A model generated the notes under the pieces. The model did not search any database and was not told the DNA's origin. It saw only the letters and a program-made list of their open reading frames with translations. Below, piece after piece: positions 8,973 to 18,607 of a stretch of 64,000 bases of DNA. Origin of the DNA: MED-G105 sp038522945 (lineage in GTDB: Bacteria > Pseudomonadota > Alphaproteobacteria > Caulobacterales > Parvularculaceae); NCBI GenBank assembly GCA_038522945.1, contig JBCBJV010000013.1:1-64000 (forward strand). Direction: 5' to 3'. How positions within the stretch are numbered: position 1 is the first letter of the stretch; the number at the start of each line of letters is the position of its first letter. The position numbers were made by a program, and so were the translations under genes.

Positions 8973-9880
8973 GAGGCATCCTCCACCATCCAGGCGCATA
9001 GGTCAGAAAATCCCATGCCGCAGTGGGCTGCCTGTTCAGGCGCCAACGACGTCGCCGTGAGCCCCGGTTGGGTGTTTACCTCAAGGCAGTAGAGCCCCTC
9101 AACACCCTTGCGTTCATCGAATCGGAAGTCAGCCCGTGAAAGTCCACGGCAGCCGAGCGCCTTGTGGGCTTTCAGCGCGATCTCAAGGCAAGCGGCTTCA
9201 ATCTCGGAGGAAACATCCGCAGGCAGAATGTGACGCGAGCCACCGTCTGCATACTTTGCCTCGTAATCGTAAAACGTCAGATCGGTCGTTATTTCTGTCA
9301 CACATAAGGGGCGATCCCCCAAAACTGCCACCGTCAACTCCCGACCAGCGATGAATTCTTCAATAAGAACATCCTCTCCAAGGTCCCAGTCTGGTGATGT
9401 GAGTTCGTTTGGAGGCCGATTGTCGCCTTCCCTTACAATAAAGACGCCAACGGATGACCCTTGCGCGTTGGGTTTGATCACATAAGGCGGTTTCATGAAA
9501 TGGCCACCTGCAGCGACCTCACGCGCCACGACTTCTCCCGGCGGCGACTTTATGCCAAAGTCTTCAAAGATTGCTTTAGCCCGTTGTTTATCCATGGCTA
9601 ATGACGATGCAAGGACACCAGAGTGAGTGTAATCAAGGCCCATCACTTCGAGGAGTCCCTGGACGCAGCCATCCTCCCCCCACTGACCATGCAAGGCGTT
9701 GAACGCCACATCAGGCTCAGCGAGGCGCAACTGCTCAGCGAGATCTCGCCCCACATCGATTTCAGCGACGTCATAGCCGGCCTCACGTAGAGCAGCCGCA
9801 GCTGCCGCCCCGGAATTCAGCGAGACGTCACGCTCTGGCGACCAACCGCCTTTTAATACTGCTATACGTTTTTTGCCCAT
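8960..9880 (-). CDS. ddl: D-alanine--D-alanine ligase
   Basis: ATP-grasp enzyme that joins two D-Ala molecules for the peptidoglycan stem peptide. 306 residues, the DdlB length. Visible are the N-terminal GGWSPERDVSLNSG motif, the ATP-grasp core (PYVIKPNAQGSSVGVFIV, EEFIAGRELTVAVLGD) and the Mg-binding end (YCLEVNTQPGLTATSL). It sits between murB (13 bases upstream) and ftsQ (overlapping), the usual dcw position for ddlB. Confidence 0.95.
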   Translation of the reverse strand: MGKKRIAVLKGGWSPERDVSLNSGAAAAAALREAGYDVAEIDVGRDLAEQLRLAEPDVAFNALHGQWGEDGCVQGLLEVMGLDYTHSGVLASSLAMDKQRAKAIFEDFGIKSPPGEVVAREVAAGGHFMKPPYVIKPNAQGSSVGVFIVREGDNRPPNELTSPDWDLGEDVLIEEFIAGRELTVAVLGDRPLCVTEITTDLTFYDYEAKYADGGSRHILPADVSSEIEAACLEIALKAHKALGCRGLSRADFRFDERKGVEGLYCLEVNTQPGLTATSLAPEQAAHCGMGFSDLCAWMVEDASCLR

Positions 9881-9893
9881 GCTTCGTTTCTGG

Positions 9894-10811
9894 CTAAAGA
9901 GATTCGCCTATCCGCTTAATTTCCCAACGCAAATCCACATCAAATTGATCGAGCACATCGCGATGCAGACTTTCGATCAGTGCTTCCATGTCGCCTGCCG
10001 ACGCCTTGCCGCGATTGATCATAAAATTGCAATGGTGCTCAGAGACTTGCGCATCACCGATAACGCGTGCCCGCCCGCCAATGGCATCGATCAATTGCCA
10101 GGCGCTGCGCCCGCCGGACCGTTCTGGATCTGGATTAGCGAAGGTCGAGCCGCCTGTCCGTTCACGGATGGGCTGGCTCGCCTCTCGTGATGCCATGATC
10201 TCTGCCATCCGCCCTTCTATTGCTGCCGGGTCGCCGTCAGTTCCCTCGAAGGTCGCCTCCGTCACAATTGCATCGGTTGGCAGATCGCTATGGCGATAGT
10301 CGAACCCCAGCTCCGTGACAGAGGCTTCATGGACCTCCCCGGCGCGATCAACCCACCGCGCACGAACAAGAACGTCCTTTGTTTCTGTTCCGTAGGCGCC
10401 CGCATTCATCCGGATCGCGCCGCCGATTGTTCCTGGGATCCCGCGATAGAACTCAAGTCCAGCGATGCCCGCGCGAGCAGCGACCTTTGCAACCTGGGCA
10501 TCCAATGTGGCTGCCCCTGCCGTTACAACAAGGCCGTCGGTCTGAACGCGAGCAAAAGCTGCGCCCAAGCGGATAACCACGCCTCGGATGCCGCCATCGC
10601 GCACCAGTAAGTTTGACCCGACCCCAACCGGATAAACCGGGATATCGCGCGGGGTCTGTCGAAGAAACGAGGCAAGATCTTCTTCATCGGCGGGCGTAAA
10701 CAAAATATCTGCGGGTCCGCCCAATCTCATCCAGGTGAGCGCCGACATATCCGCATTCGCTACATATCGTCCACGGACGATCGGTAAATCGGATACGGTG
10801 ACAGCCTTCAT
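9894..10811 (-). CDS. murB: UDP-N-acetylenolpyruvoylglucosamine reductase MurB
   Basis: FAD- and NADPH-dependent enzyme that completes UDP-MurNAc. 305 residues, consistent with the shorter type II MurB. FAD-binding features are TWMRLGGPADILFTP near the N-terminus, PVGVGSNLLVRDGG, and GIPGTIGGAIRMNAGAYG. The catalytic Ser/Glu region is RTGGSTFANPDPERSGG, and the SEHHCNFMINRGKA segment follows. It lies 21 bases after murC on the same strand. Confidence 0.96.
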   Translation of the reverse strand: MKAVTVSDLPIVRGRYVANADMSALTWMRLGGPADILFTPADEEDLASFLRQTPRDIPVYPVGVGSNLLVRDGGIRGVVIRLGAAFARVQTDGLVVTAGAATLDAQVAKVAARAGIAGLEFYRGIPGTIGGAIRMNAGAYGTETKDVLVRARWVDRAGEVHEASVTELGFDYRHSDLPTDAIVTEATFEGTDGDPAAIEGRMAEIMASREASQPIRERTGGSTFANPDPERSGGRSAWQLIDAIGGRARVIGDAQVSEHHCNFMINRGKASAGDMEALIESLHRDVLDQFDVDLRWEIKRIGESL

Positions 10812-10832
10812 TACTTCGCACCCGCCCCCGGA

Positions 10833-12284
10833 CTATTGGCTCGACTGAAGCTGCTGGACCAAATCATTGGCGTACCGCGTTATATCACCAGCACCGAGGC
10901 ACACCACATAATCGCCCGGCTCGGCGCGATCACGGACGAGCGCTGCCAGGCGATCAAGACCGCCGAGCGCTTCAACCTGCCGATGGCCGTGAGCCGCAAC
11001 CCCGTCTACCAGCGCTTCCCGGGTGACACCTTCAATTGGCCCCTCGCCCGCGGGATAAATGTCAGTAATTAGAGCGAGGTCCGCGTCGTTCATGCAGCCG
11101 CAAAATTCATCAAAGAGATCCCGCACTCGGCTGTAGCGATGGGGCTGGACCACAGCGATCACCTTTCCACTGGCAACATTGCGCGCTGCTCTCAATGCCG
11201 CTGCGATTTCTACCGGATGATGACCATAGTCGTCGATGACTGTCACACCGTTCCACTTGCCGACTTCGGTAAAGCGCCGCTTTACCCCCTTGAAATTCGA
11301 AAAGCCGTTCTTGATGGCCTCTTCCGATGCGCCAACGCGCCGTGCTACAGCCGCCGCGGCAAGGGAATTCAGCACGTTGTGAATACCAGGCATGGGCAGA
11401 CGCACGTCTTTCAGGCGGGCCGCTTCTTCACTTCGTCCCTCCTTTGTTGGCTCACGGAAGACAATATCGTACCGAGCGCCGCCTCCTTCAAAGACAACAT
11501 TCTCTGCACGGACGTCTGCCTGCGGATTAGCCCCGTATGTGATGAGACGTCGATCAGCCACCCGGCCGACCAAAGCTTGCACTTCCGGATGATCAAGGCA
11601 AACGACCCCAAAACCATAAAACGGCGTGTTCTCAACGAATGTGTCGAACGCCTCCCGAAGGGCATCGAAGTCGCCCCAATGGTCGAGATGCTCAGGATCG
11701 ATATTTGTCACTACCGCCACAGTTGTCGGCAGACGGAGGAATGCACCATCGGATTCGTCGGCTTCCACAACCATCCAGTCGCCTTCACCCAAACGTGCAT
11801 TCGTGCCGTACGCATTGATCACGCCACCATTGATGACAGTTGGATCATGTCCTGCCTCATCGAGTAGGGCAGCGATCATAGTGGTGGTCGTTGTCTTGCC
11901 ATGAGTGCCGGCAACGGAGACAGTCCATTTGAGGCGCATGAGCTCCGCGAGCATATCCGCCCGACGAACAACAGGAATATGACGCGCCCGCGCCGCGAGA
12001 ACTTCCGGATTGTTAGGACGGACTGCCGTCGAAATCACGATCGCTTCAGCACCTTCTACATGAGCCGCGTCGTGACCAATGTGAATTGCAATGCCTTTCT
12101 CGCGCAGGCGTTCCACATTCGGTCCATCGGCAATATCCGACCCGCAAACCGTATAGCCGAGATTGTGCATCACCTCAGCAATGCCTGACATGCCGATACC
12201 ACCGATGCCAACGAAATGGATTTTCCCTACACGGAAAGGCAGATTGACTTTGATGATCTTCTGGTTTTCAGCCGCTTCACTCAT
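10833..12284 (-). CDS. murC: UDP-N-acetylmuramate--L-alanine ligase MurC
   Basis: Adds L-Ala to UDP-MurNAc, the first Mur ligase step. 483 residues. The Rossmann N-terminus has GIGGIGMSGIAEVMHNLGY, the P-loop is AGTHGKTTTTTMIAALL, the carbamoylated-lysine region has VEADESDGAFLRLPTT, and DDYGHHPVEIAAAL is the MurC-typical C-terminal domain motif. The start overlaps the murG stop by 4 bases (ATGA). Confidence 0.97.
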   Translation of the reverse strand: MSEAAENQKIIKVNLPFRVGKIHFVGIGGIGMSGIAEVMHNLGYTVCGSDIADGPNVERLREKGIAIHIGHDAAHVEGAEAIVISTAVRPNNPEVLAARARHIPVVRRADMLAELMRLKWTVSVAGTHGKTTTTTMIAALLDEAGHDPTVINGGVINAYGTNARLGEGDWMVVEADESDGAFLRLPTTVAVVTNIDPEHLDHWGDFDALREAFDTFVENTPFYGFGVVCLDHPEVQALVGRVADRRLITYGANPQADVRAENVVFEGGGARYDIVFREPTKEGRSEEAARLKDVRLPMPGIHNVLNSLAAAAVARRVGASEEAIKNGFSNFKGVKRRFTEVGKWNGVTVIDDYGHHPVEIAAALRAARNVASGKVIAVVQPHRYSRVRDLFDEFCGCMNDADLALITDIYPAGEGPIEGVTREALVDGVAAHGHRQVEALGGLDRLAALVRDRAEPGDYVVCLGAGDITRYANDLVQQLQSSQ

Positions 12285-13417
12285 GCCGCTTTTCCTACAT
12301 TCGGTGTGCGCATCAGGTTGGCTTCTACAAGCTCGGCAAGGCGCGCTGCCGCATTAGATTTGACCCGGCCCTTCGCCCGGCTGGCCATGTCAGTTAGCCT
12401 TTGTGGGGACTGAAGCAAGCCTGATAGCACCTCGGTCAATGCTGAGGGTGTGAATTCATCTTCTGGAAGGAGGATCGCACCGCCGGTCTCAGTCAATGCT
12501 TTCGCATTGCCTGTCTGGTGATCATCCATGGCAATCTTCAAGGGGACCAGGATTGACGGCCTGCCAACGGCTGAAATTTCCGAAACAGTTGAAGCGCCAC
12601 TTCGGGAAATGATGAGATGAGCTTTCGCCATACGATCAGGCAGATCGGAAAAGAAGGGCGCAATCTCGGCGTCAATCCCGCAGCGGGCATAAACCGCCTT
12701 AATCTCGTCGGCTTCAGCTTCGCGGGCCTGTTGCACGACACTTAACCTGTTTCGAAGGCTTGGCGCGAGCGCCTCAAGTGCCGGGGCCACCACACGAGAA
12801 AAAATCGCCGCGCCCTGGCTGCCACCAAAGATCAGCAGTCTGATCTGCTCACCCTCGACAGGTGCCGTAAAAGAGACGCCCACAAGATCTTTGACGGCAT
12901 CCCGGATTGGATTACCCACTTCCTCCGTTAGCCTCGAGGTCCTTTTCGATTTGGCGAGGTTGGAAAAGCCATGGGCCAAAAACCGCGCATTGCCCTCAAG
13001 GAGGCGGTTTGTTCGACCAAGGACACCGTTTTGTTCGTGCAGACCATACGGCAGTTTCAATATGTCTGCGGCCTTCACCGCCGGGAGGGACGGATATCCT
13101 CCGAATCCAACGACCGCATCGACGCCTAGTTCTTTGAACCGCCGCAAAGAGGTGAACAAGCCACCGGCAATGGAAAACGCCGCGGCAGCCTTTGCAATAG
13201 GCCCACCAACGCTTGGGGTCGCCGCGGAAATCTCAAACCGGGCCGCACACGGAAAATCATTCGCATAGCGCGCACCACGGTTATCCGTCACAAGGACAAT
13301 CTCGTGCCCCCGTCGGCCCAATTCCTGCGCGAGAGACTCCGCGGGAAACATGTGCCCACCAGTACCGCCCGCAGCGAGCGCGATGGTCGATTTGATATGG
13401 GCCTCAGACGCGCTCAA
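12281..13417 (-). CDS. murG: Lipid II synthase (N-acetylglucosaminyl transferase) MurG
   Basis: Peripheral inner-membrane glycosyltransferase (GT28) that adds GlcNAc to lipid I to make lipid II. 378 residues. The N-terminal glycine-rich loop is AAGGTGGHMFPAESLA. Further motifs are HEQNGVLGRTNRLL, the second G-loop IFGGSQGAAIFSRV, and the UDP-GlcNAc-binding SRSGASTVSEISAVGRPSIL. It overlaps ftsW upstream and murC downstream by 4 bases each. Confidence 0.97.
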   Translation of the reverse strand: MSASEAHIKSTIALAAGGTGGHMFPAESLAQELGRRGHEIVLVTDNRGARYANDFPCAARFEISAATPSVGGPIAKAAAAFSIAGGLFTSLRRFKELGVDAVVGFGGYPSLPAVKAADILKLPYGLHEQNGVLGRTNRLLEGNARFLAHGFSNLAKSKRTSRLTEEVGNPIRDAVKDLVGVSFTAPVEGEQIRLLIFGGSQGAAIFSRVVAPALEALAPSLRNRLSVVQQAREAEADEIKAVYARCGIDAEIAPFFSDLPDRMAKAHLIISRSGASTVSEISAVGRPSILVPLKIAMDDHQTGNAKALTETGGAILLPEDEFTPSALTEVLSGLLQSPQRLTDMASRAKGRVKSNAAARLAELVEANLMRTPNVGKAA

Positions 13418-14559
13418 GGCATCACCTCACGACGACGGAGCGAAACGCCGCGGCGGCGGGTCAACGCGAGGATCATCCCAACAGCCAGCCCAGTCGCAAG
13501 CAGAGACGACCCCCCATAGGAGATAAAGGGCAAGGTCATGCCCTTCGCCGGCAGGGCCCGCATACTAACGCCAATATTGATAAAAGCCTGCAGACCAATC
13601 ATCGCCGCCAGTCCGCATACCGCACATTGAGTAAAGACACTTTTCAATTCGACCGCACGCAGGAAGGCACGCACCACGAACGCCGCGAAGAGCGCCATGA
13701 TTGCAAGCCCCATAACGACACCGTGCTGTTCAATCCCCACGGCAAAAATAAAATCCGTATGGGCATCAGGCAATGAGTGCCGAATGGACGCAGACCGGTC
13801 AGCAGCCCCCGTCAACCCGCCGGCCCCAATGGCCTCAACGGATTTGTCGACTTGGTAGTTATCGCCAACGCTCGGGTTCAGAAAGCCATTGATCCGTTGC
13901 GCAAGGTGCGGCGAATACAAATATCCGCCAGCGATCATGGCACAGGCTGAGGCGAATAAGCCCGCCAACCACCAAATGCTCCACCCGGCGATGAAGAACA
14001 TCACCATCCAAACAGCAGTCAGGAGCGCGGCTTGCCCAAAATCTGGTTGCATAATGAGCAATGCAGCGCAAACAGCAAACAAGGCCATAGCGATCATCGC
14101 ACCGGGGAACGAAGGATTGCGCTTACCTTCAGCCAGCATCCACGCTGCGACAATGACAAAGCCCGGTTTCAAAAGCTCCGAAGGCTGAAGGGAGGCGACC
14201 CCGAACGGGAGCCAGCGTTTTGCGCCATTAATCTCCGGCGCGGCAAACAGCACAACGACCATCAAGAATAAAGAGGCTGCGAAAGTCAGCACACCAAGCC
14301 GTCTAGTTTGAAGCGGCGTTAGAAGCGAGACCCCAAACAGCACGGTAAGCGCTGGCAAAATGAACAAGGCCTGGCGGATCGGAAAGTAGAAGCTGTTGCC
14401 GATGTTCAGGCGTGCCGCCGCTGCAGGGCCGGCCGCCAATAGGAGCAAAAATCCGACAGCGACGAGAGTCCAAAGAATGACCAGCGTTGTCTGGTCCACC
14501 GACCACCACCAACGCGCGAACGCCGTCTGGTCCAACCGACTTGGCCCTTTCACGCTCAT
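13414..14559 (-). CDS. ftsW: Septal peptidoglycan polymerase FtsW (SEDS family)
   Basis: Polytopic inner-membrane SEDS glycosyltransferase that polymerises lipid II at the septum with FtsI. 381 residues with about ten hydrophobic segments. Family signatures are the NGAKRWLPFGVASLQPSELL loop, AHTDFIFAVGIEQHG, and the C-terminal PFISYGGSSLLATGLAVGM. A short cytoplasmic N-terminus precedes the first helix. It overlaps murD upstream and murG downstream by 4 bases. Confidence 0.96.
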   Translation of the reverse strand: MSVKGPSRLDQTAFARWWWSVDQTTLVILWTLVAVGFLLLLAAGPAAAARLNIGNSFYFPIRQALFILPALTVLFGVSLLTPLQTRRLGVLTFAASLFLMVVVLFAAPEINGAKRWLPFGVASLQPSELLKPGFVIVAAWMLAEGKRNPSFPGAMIAMALFAVCAALLIMQPDFGQAALLTAVWMVMFFIAGWSIWWLAGLFASACAMIAGGYLYSPHLAQRINGFLNPSVGDNYQVDKSVEAIGAGGLTGAADRSASIRHSLPDAHTDFIFAVGIEQHGVVMGLAIMALFAAFVVRAFLRAVELKSVFTQCAVCGLAAMIGLQAFINIGVSMRALPAKGMTLPFISYGGSSLLATGLAVGMILALTRRRGVSLRRREVMP

Positions 14560-15971
14560 GCAGCTTCTCCGTCTTTCTTGAGCAGTTCGCGCACGATTTT
14601 TTTGAAACGGTCACCCCGCTCCTCAAAGTTCTTGAACTGATCATAAGACGCGCAGGCGGGCGACAATAAGACCACAGCTTGGCCAGAAGCGGAATTGCGC
14701 GCGTCGCGCACGGCCCTCATGGTCGCAGCGTCCAAGTCCCCGCATTTGAAGCAGATCGCATGACCGGCAAGCGCTTCTTCAAAGGTGTCGGTCGCCTCCC
14801 CAAAGAGGTAGACGCCGCGGACATTTTCCATCAGCGGCAATAGCCGATCGAGCCCCTCGCCCTTTGGCTTACCACCGAGCAACAGGAAAACGTTGTCGAA
14901 CGCGGCCACGGCCTTGGCCGTTGCCGCTTCATTTGTCGCTTTTGAATCGTTGACATACAGAATATGGTCCTCACGCCCGACCATCTCCATTCGGTGAGGG
15001 AGCCCGGCAAACCTCGCCATGGACCCTACCGCCATGTTGGGCGGAACCCCTTCATTGAGACATGCAGCAATCGCAGCACAGGCGTTTTGCCAGTTATGCT
15101 TGCCTTGGAGGGCGGGAATATCTGAAATTGACCCCGCCTCTCCGGATTTGCCGGATATGCTATAAAAGATTGATCCGTTCAGCGCATAAACGCCCTGCCC
15201 TAGCGAGCCCTCGGCTGAGACCGGAATGACCTGACGCCCATTGTGGGTCACTACAAACCGGGCACAAATCGCTTGCGCGTCGCTGTCATCCACACCAATG
15301 ACGGCCACATCACCGGCAACTTGCCGATCAAAAATTCGGGTCTTAGCGGCAATGTAGTTTTCCATGGATCCGTGCCGGTCCAAATGGTCCGGCGAGATGT
15401 TCAGGAGAACGCCCGTATTGGCCCGGAATGATTTGGTCAGATCTAATTGGTAGGAAGACAATTCCAGAACGTAGACAGCATCTTTATCGAGATCCGGCAG
15501 CGCCAATAAGGGGACACCGATATTCCCACCAACGCGGACTTTTATCCCCGTTTCTTTCAGAATGTGCCCAATCAGGGCGGTTGTTGTTGATTTACCGTTG
15601 GAACCGGTAATCGCAATGATGCGTGGCCGGTCCTCCGATGGAAGCGCATCAACGGCTCGCGCAAACAGCTCGATGTCGCCGATAACTTCGATTTTCTCCT
15701 GGTGCGCCTTTTTGACAATCGTATGAGGTGCTGGAAACTTCAGCGGAATACCCGGTGAGACCACGAGGCTTGCGATCTCCTTCCACGGCCAATCCTTCGG
15801 TGGCATTGGGGCGTATTTGGTGTTTGCTGCTTTCGCTCTCGCAGCCCCTGCCTCGTCCCAACAAAAAACGTCCGCCTCCGCGGCAACAAGCGCTTCACAC
15901 GTCGCTAGCCCCGTTACGCCAAGGCCGTAAACGCCAATCTTTTTGCCGGCAACGCCATCAAGTGAAATCAC
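14556..15971 (-). CDS. murD: UDP-N-acetylmuramoyl-L-alanine--D-glutamate ligase MurD
   Basis: Adds D-Glu to the UDP-MurNAc-L-Ala precursor. 471 residues. Features are an N-terminal dinucleotide-like fold (KIGVYGLGVTGLATCEAL), the P-loop ITGSNGKSTTTALIGHIL, NISPDHLDRHGSMENYIAAK, and the MurD-type end VLLSPACASYDQFKNFEERG. It lies 17 bases after mraY and overlaps ftsW by 4 bases. Confidence 0.97.
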   Translation of the reverse strand: MISLDGVAGKKIGVYGLGVTGLATCEALVAAEADVFCWDEAGAARAKAANTKYAPMPPKDWPWKEIASLVVSPGIPLKFPAPHTIVKKAHQEKIEVIGDIELFARAVDALPSEDRPRIIAITGSNGKSTTTALIGHILKETGIKVRVGGNIGVPLLALPDLDKDAVYVLELSSYQLDLTKSFRANTGVLLNISPDHLDRHGSMENYIAAKTRIFDRQVAGDVAVIGVDDSDAQAICARFVVTHNGRQVIPVSAEGSLGQGVYALNGSIFYSISGKSGEAGSISDIPALQGKHNWQNACAAIAACLNEGVPPNMAVGSMARFAGLPHRMEMVGREDHILYVNDSKATNEAATAKAVAAFDNVFLLLGGKPKGEGLDRLLPLMENVRGVYLFGEATDTFEEALAGHAICFKCGDLDAATMRAVRDARNSASGQAVVLLSPACASYDQFKNFEERGDRFKKIVRELLKKDGEAA

Positions 15972-15988
15972 GACGAACGAAGCTCCTG

Positions 15989-17092
15989 TTAGCGCAGCTT
16001 AAGGGTGGAAAGGCCGATCAGCGCAAGTATTACCGCAATGATCCAGAAGCGCACAACGATTGTCGATTCTTTCCAGCCAAGCTGTTCGAAATGGTGATGG
16101 ATCGGGGCCATGCGGAAAACGCGCTTGCCCGTCAGTTTGAACGAGGCAATCTGGATCATAACCGACAGCCCCTCCAACACAAACAGACCGCCGACAATGG
16201 CGAGGACGATTTCATGCTTTGCTGCGACCGCAATCGCTCCAATCGCACCACCAAGCGCCAATGAGCCCGTGTCGCCCATGAAGATCATGGCGGGCGGCGC
16301 ATTGAACCACAAAAACCCAAGACCCGCGCCAATGATCGCCCCACAGATAATGGCCATCTCACCGGAACCGGGGACGAACGCAACCTGCAGATAATCCGCA
16401 TAGATTGCATTGCCAACAAGATAGACAATGATGCCATAGGTCGCCGCTGCGATCATCACCGGGACAATGGCCAGCCCGTCAAGTCCATCGGTCAAGTTCA
16501 CCGTGTTAGACGCACCGACGATCACAAACGCAGCGAATGGAACATACAAAAACCCCAACGGGATAATCAGATCTTTGAAGAACGGAGTTGGGACACCGGT
16601 CGACAACCCGGCCGGCGCATCAGGGTTGGCCGCAAGCACCGTTGTGCAGAAATAGCCAGCGGTCAGCGCCACGGCGAATTGCACGGCAAGCTTCAAGCTT
16701 CCCACAACCCCGTCTGACTTTTGCTTTGTTACTTTTAGATAGTCATCAACAAAGCCAAGAGCACCGAAACTCAACGTGACACCAAGAACAATCCAAACAT
16801 AGGTATTATCCAGACGAGCCCAGAGCAGCACCGACAAAACCATGGATAACAGGATCAACACACCCCCCATGGTCGGCGTGCCGACCTTGGTGATGATATG
16901 ACCCTGAGGACCATCTTCACGGATTGGCTGACCACGCCCCTGTTTTTTGCGCATCCAACGGATAAGGCCCGGTCCAAGAAGGAACGACACAATAAGCGAC
17001 GTCATGACCGCTCCGCCTGTCCGGAAGGTCAAATAGCGAAAAACATTGAACAGCTGAAACTGATCAGAATATTCCGTTAACAGATAAAACAT
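15989..17092 (-). CDS. mraY: Phospho-N-acetylmuramoyl-pentapeptide transferase MraY
   Basis: Integral membrane enzyme that moves the MurNAc-pentapeptide onto undecaprenyl phosphate, making lipid I. 367 residues with about ten transmembrane segments. Signatures are the Asp-rich GFVDDYLKVTKQ, NLTDGLDGLAIVPV, GDTGSLALGGAIGAIAV and MAPIHHHFEQLGWKE. It sits 51 bases after murF and 17 bases before murD. Confidence 0.97.
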   Translation of the reverse strand: MFYLLTEYSDQFQLFNVFRYLTFRTGGAVMTSLIVSFLLGPGLIRWMRKKQGRGQPIREDGPQGHIITKVGTPTMGGVLILLSMVLSVLLWARLDNTYVWIVLGVTLSFGALGFVDDYLKVTKQKSDGVVGSLKLAVQFAVALTAGYFCTTVLAANPDAPAGLSTGVPTPFFKDLIIPLGFLYVPFAAFVIVGASNTVNLTDGLDGLAIVPVMIAAATYGIIVYLVGNAIYADYLQVAFVPGSGEMAIICGAIIGAGLGFLWFNAPPAMIFMGDTGSLALGGAIGAIAVAAKHEIVLAIVGGLFVLEGLSVMIQIASFKLTGKRVFRMAPIHHHFEQLGWKESTIVVRFWIIAVILALIGLSTLKLR

Positions 17093-17143
17093 ACAACCCT
17101 GTGATGCGATCCCGACCGGTCCGGCGGGAGAAAAGATTTGCGC

Positions 17144-18592
17144 TCAGCTGCCTTTGCCCTGATCGAGGCCGTCCAGATGCCGCACAACCGCGCTGACATT
17201 AGAGGCGTTCGACCCTTTGACCATAACAATATCGCCGTCGCGGAGATCATTGCTCAAAGCCACTGCTAACGCCGCCGCGTTATCATGATGGCTACCCTGA
17301 ATAGATGGTGGCACTTTGGCAAAAAGACGTCCCGACAGTGGGCCTGCGGCGTATAACTTCGCAACGCCGGACTCAACTAACGGATCAGCAAGGCTCTCGT
17401 GCAGCGCTGCCGCTTGGTCGCCCAACTCGAGCATATCCCCAAAGACAACGATTCGCCGCCCGTTTCCGCCAGGCGTCAACGCCCCAAGAAGGGAGAGCGC
17501 CGCCTGCATGGAAGCAGGATTGGCATTATAGCTCTCATCAAGGACCGTGACATGACGACCATCAGCGAAGACCACTTTCCTTTGTTCGCCGCGCCCCTTT
17601 GCCGGTGGCGTTTTTGACAGACCCGCCGCGGTTGCACTGAGCGACACTCCCGCGAGGTGCGCGGCAGCAAATACAGCCAGTGCATTCATCGCCTGATGTT
17701 TGCCCGGCGATGGCATCTCAAAGCTCACAGGCACACCAAAAACCTCGACCTCCGACCGGCTCACAATGCCATCGGTCTCGTAGTTTTTAAGGCGAACATC
17801 CGCACCATTTGCTTCTCCAAAAGTCACAATTGTCTTGATCCCTGCCTCCTCGGCGCGGGCATGAAGCAGATCAAAATGCGCATTATCCAGGGGCAGGACG
17901 CAAGCGCCTCCGGGGCCCACACCAGTTAAGATCTCAGCTTTAGCTTCAGCAATTTTTTCCACCGTGCCGAAGTTTTCCAGATGCGCAGCCGCCACGGTGG
18001 TGATGATTGCGATATCCGGCTGCACCAGCTTAGCGAGCGGCGTGATCTCTCCCGCGTGATTCATCCCAATTTCAAAAACGCCGTAGTCGGCAGTCAGGGG
18101 CATTTGCGCCAGCGTTAAAGGCACGCCCAAGTGATTATTGAAACTCCGATCGGCCGCATGGACAGAGCCGGCCTCGTCAAAAACCCGGCGGAGCATTTCT
18201 TTGGTGGTGGTCTTTCCGGCAGATCCTGTCACGGCTATCCGGCGGCCGAAATTGCGCTGACGAGCAGCAAGCGCCAGATCGCTGAGAGCCTGCATAGTAT
18301 CCCCGACGAGCAGTAGAGGCTTGCCGTCGGGCGCGTTTTTCGGGGCGTGGTCCACGAGCGCCGCCGCAGCACCGCGGTCAAAAGCGCCGGCTACGAACTC
18401 ATGGCCATCCCGCGCATCTTTTAGAGCGACAAAAATCTCCCCGGGTTTAAGTGTGCGGCTATCAATGGAAATACCACTGGCCGCCCATTCCTCCGCAAGC
18501 CAACGATCGGGATCACCGCCGCGGGCACACAACGCGCCGCCAGTTGCTGCCGCGGCTTCGTAAGCAGTCCAAAGTCCTGAATGGCCAGTCAT
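17144..18592 (-). CDS. murF: UDP-N-acetylmuramoyl-tripeptide--D-alanyl-D-alanine ligase MurF
   Basis: Attaches the D-Ala-D-Ala made by Ddl to the tripeptide precursor. 482 residues. Motifs are GISIDSRTLKPGEIFVALKD, P-loop AVTGSAGKTTTKEMLRRVF, NNHLGVPLTL, and LDESYNANPASMQAALSLL, which is diagnostic for MurF. It is separated from murE by 15 bases. Confidence 0.96.
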   Translation of the reverse strand: MTGHSGLWTAYEAAAATGGALCARGGDPDRWLAEEWAASGISIDSRTLKPGEIFVALKDARDGHEFVAGAFDRGAAAALVDHAPKNAPDGKPLLLVGDTMQALSDLALAARQRNFGRRIAVTGSAGKTTTKEMLRRVFDEAGSVHAADRSFNNHLGVPLTLAQMPLTADYGVFEIGMNHAGEITPLAKLVQPDIAIITTVAAAHLENFGTVEKIAEAKAEILTGVGPGGACVLPLDNAHFDLLHARAEEAGIKTIVTFGEANGADVRLKNYETDGIVSRSEVEVFGVPVSFEMPSPGKHQAMNALAVFAAAHLAGVSLSATAAGLSKTPPAKGRGEQRKVVFADGRHVTVLDESYNANPASMQAALSLLGALTPGGNGRRIVVFGDMLELGDQAAALHESLADPLVESGVAKLYAAGPLSGRLFAKVPPSIQGSHHDNAAALAVALSNDLRDGDIVMVKGSNASNVSAVVRHLDGLDQGKGS

Positions 18593-18607
18593 AAAATTAG
18601 GCCCTCT

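Noticed and set aside
15728..16264. 178-residue plus-strand frame across murD and mraY
   Set aside because: Antisense shadow covering two well-supported genes; no motif.
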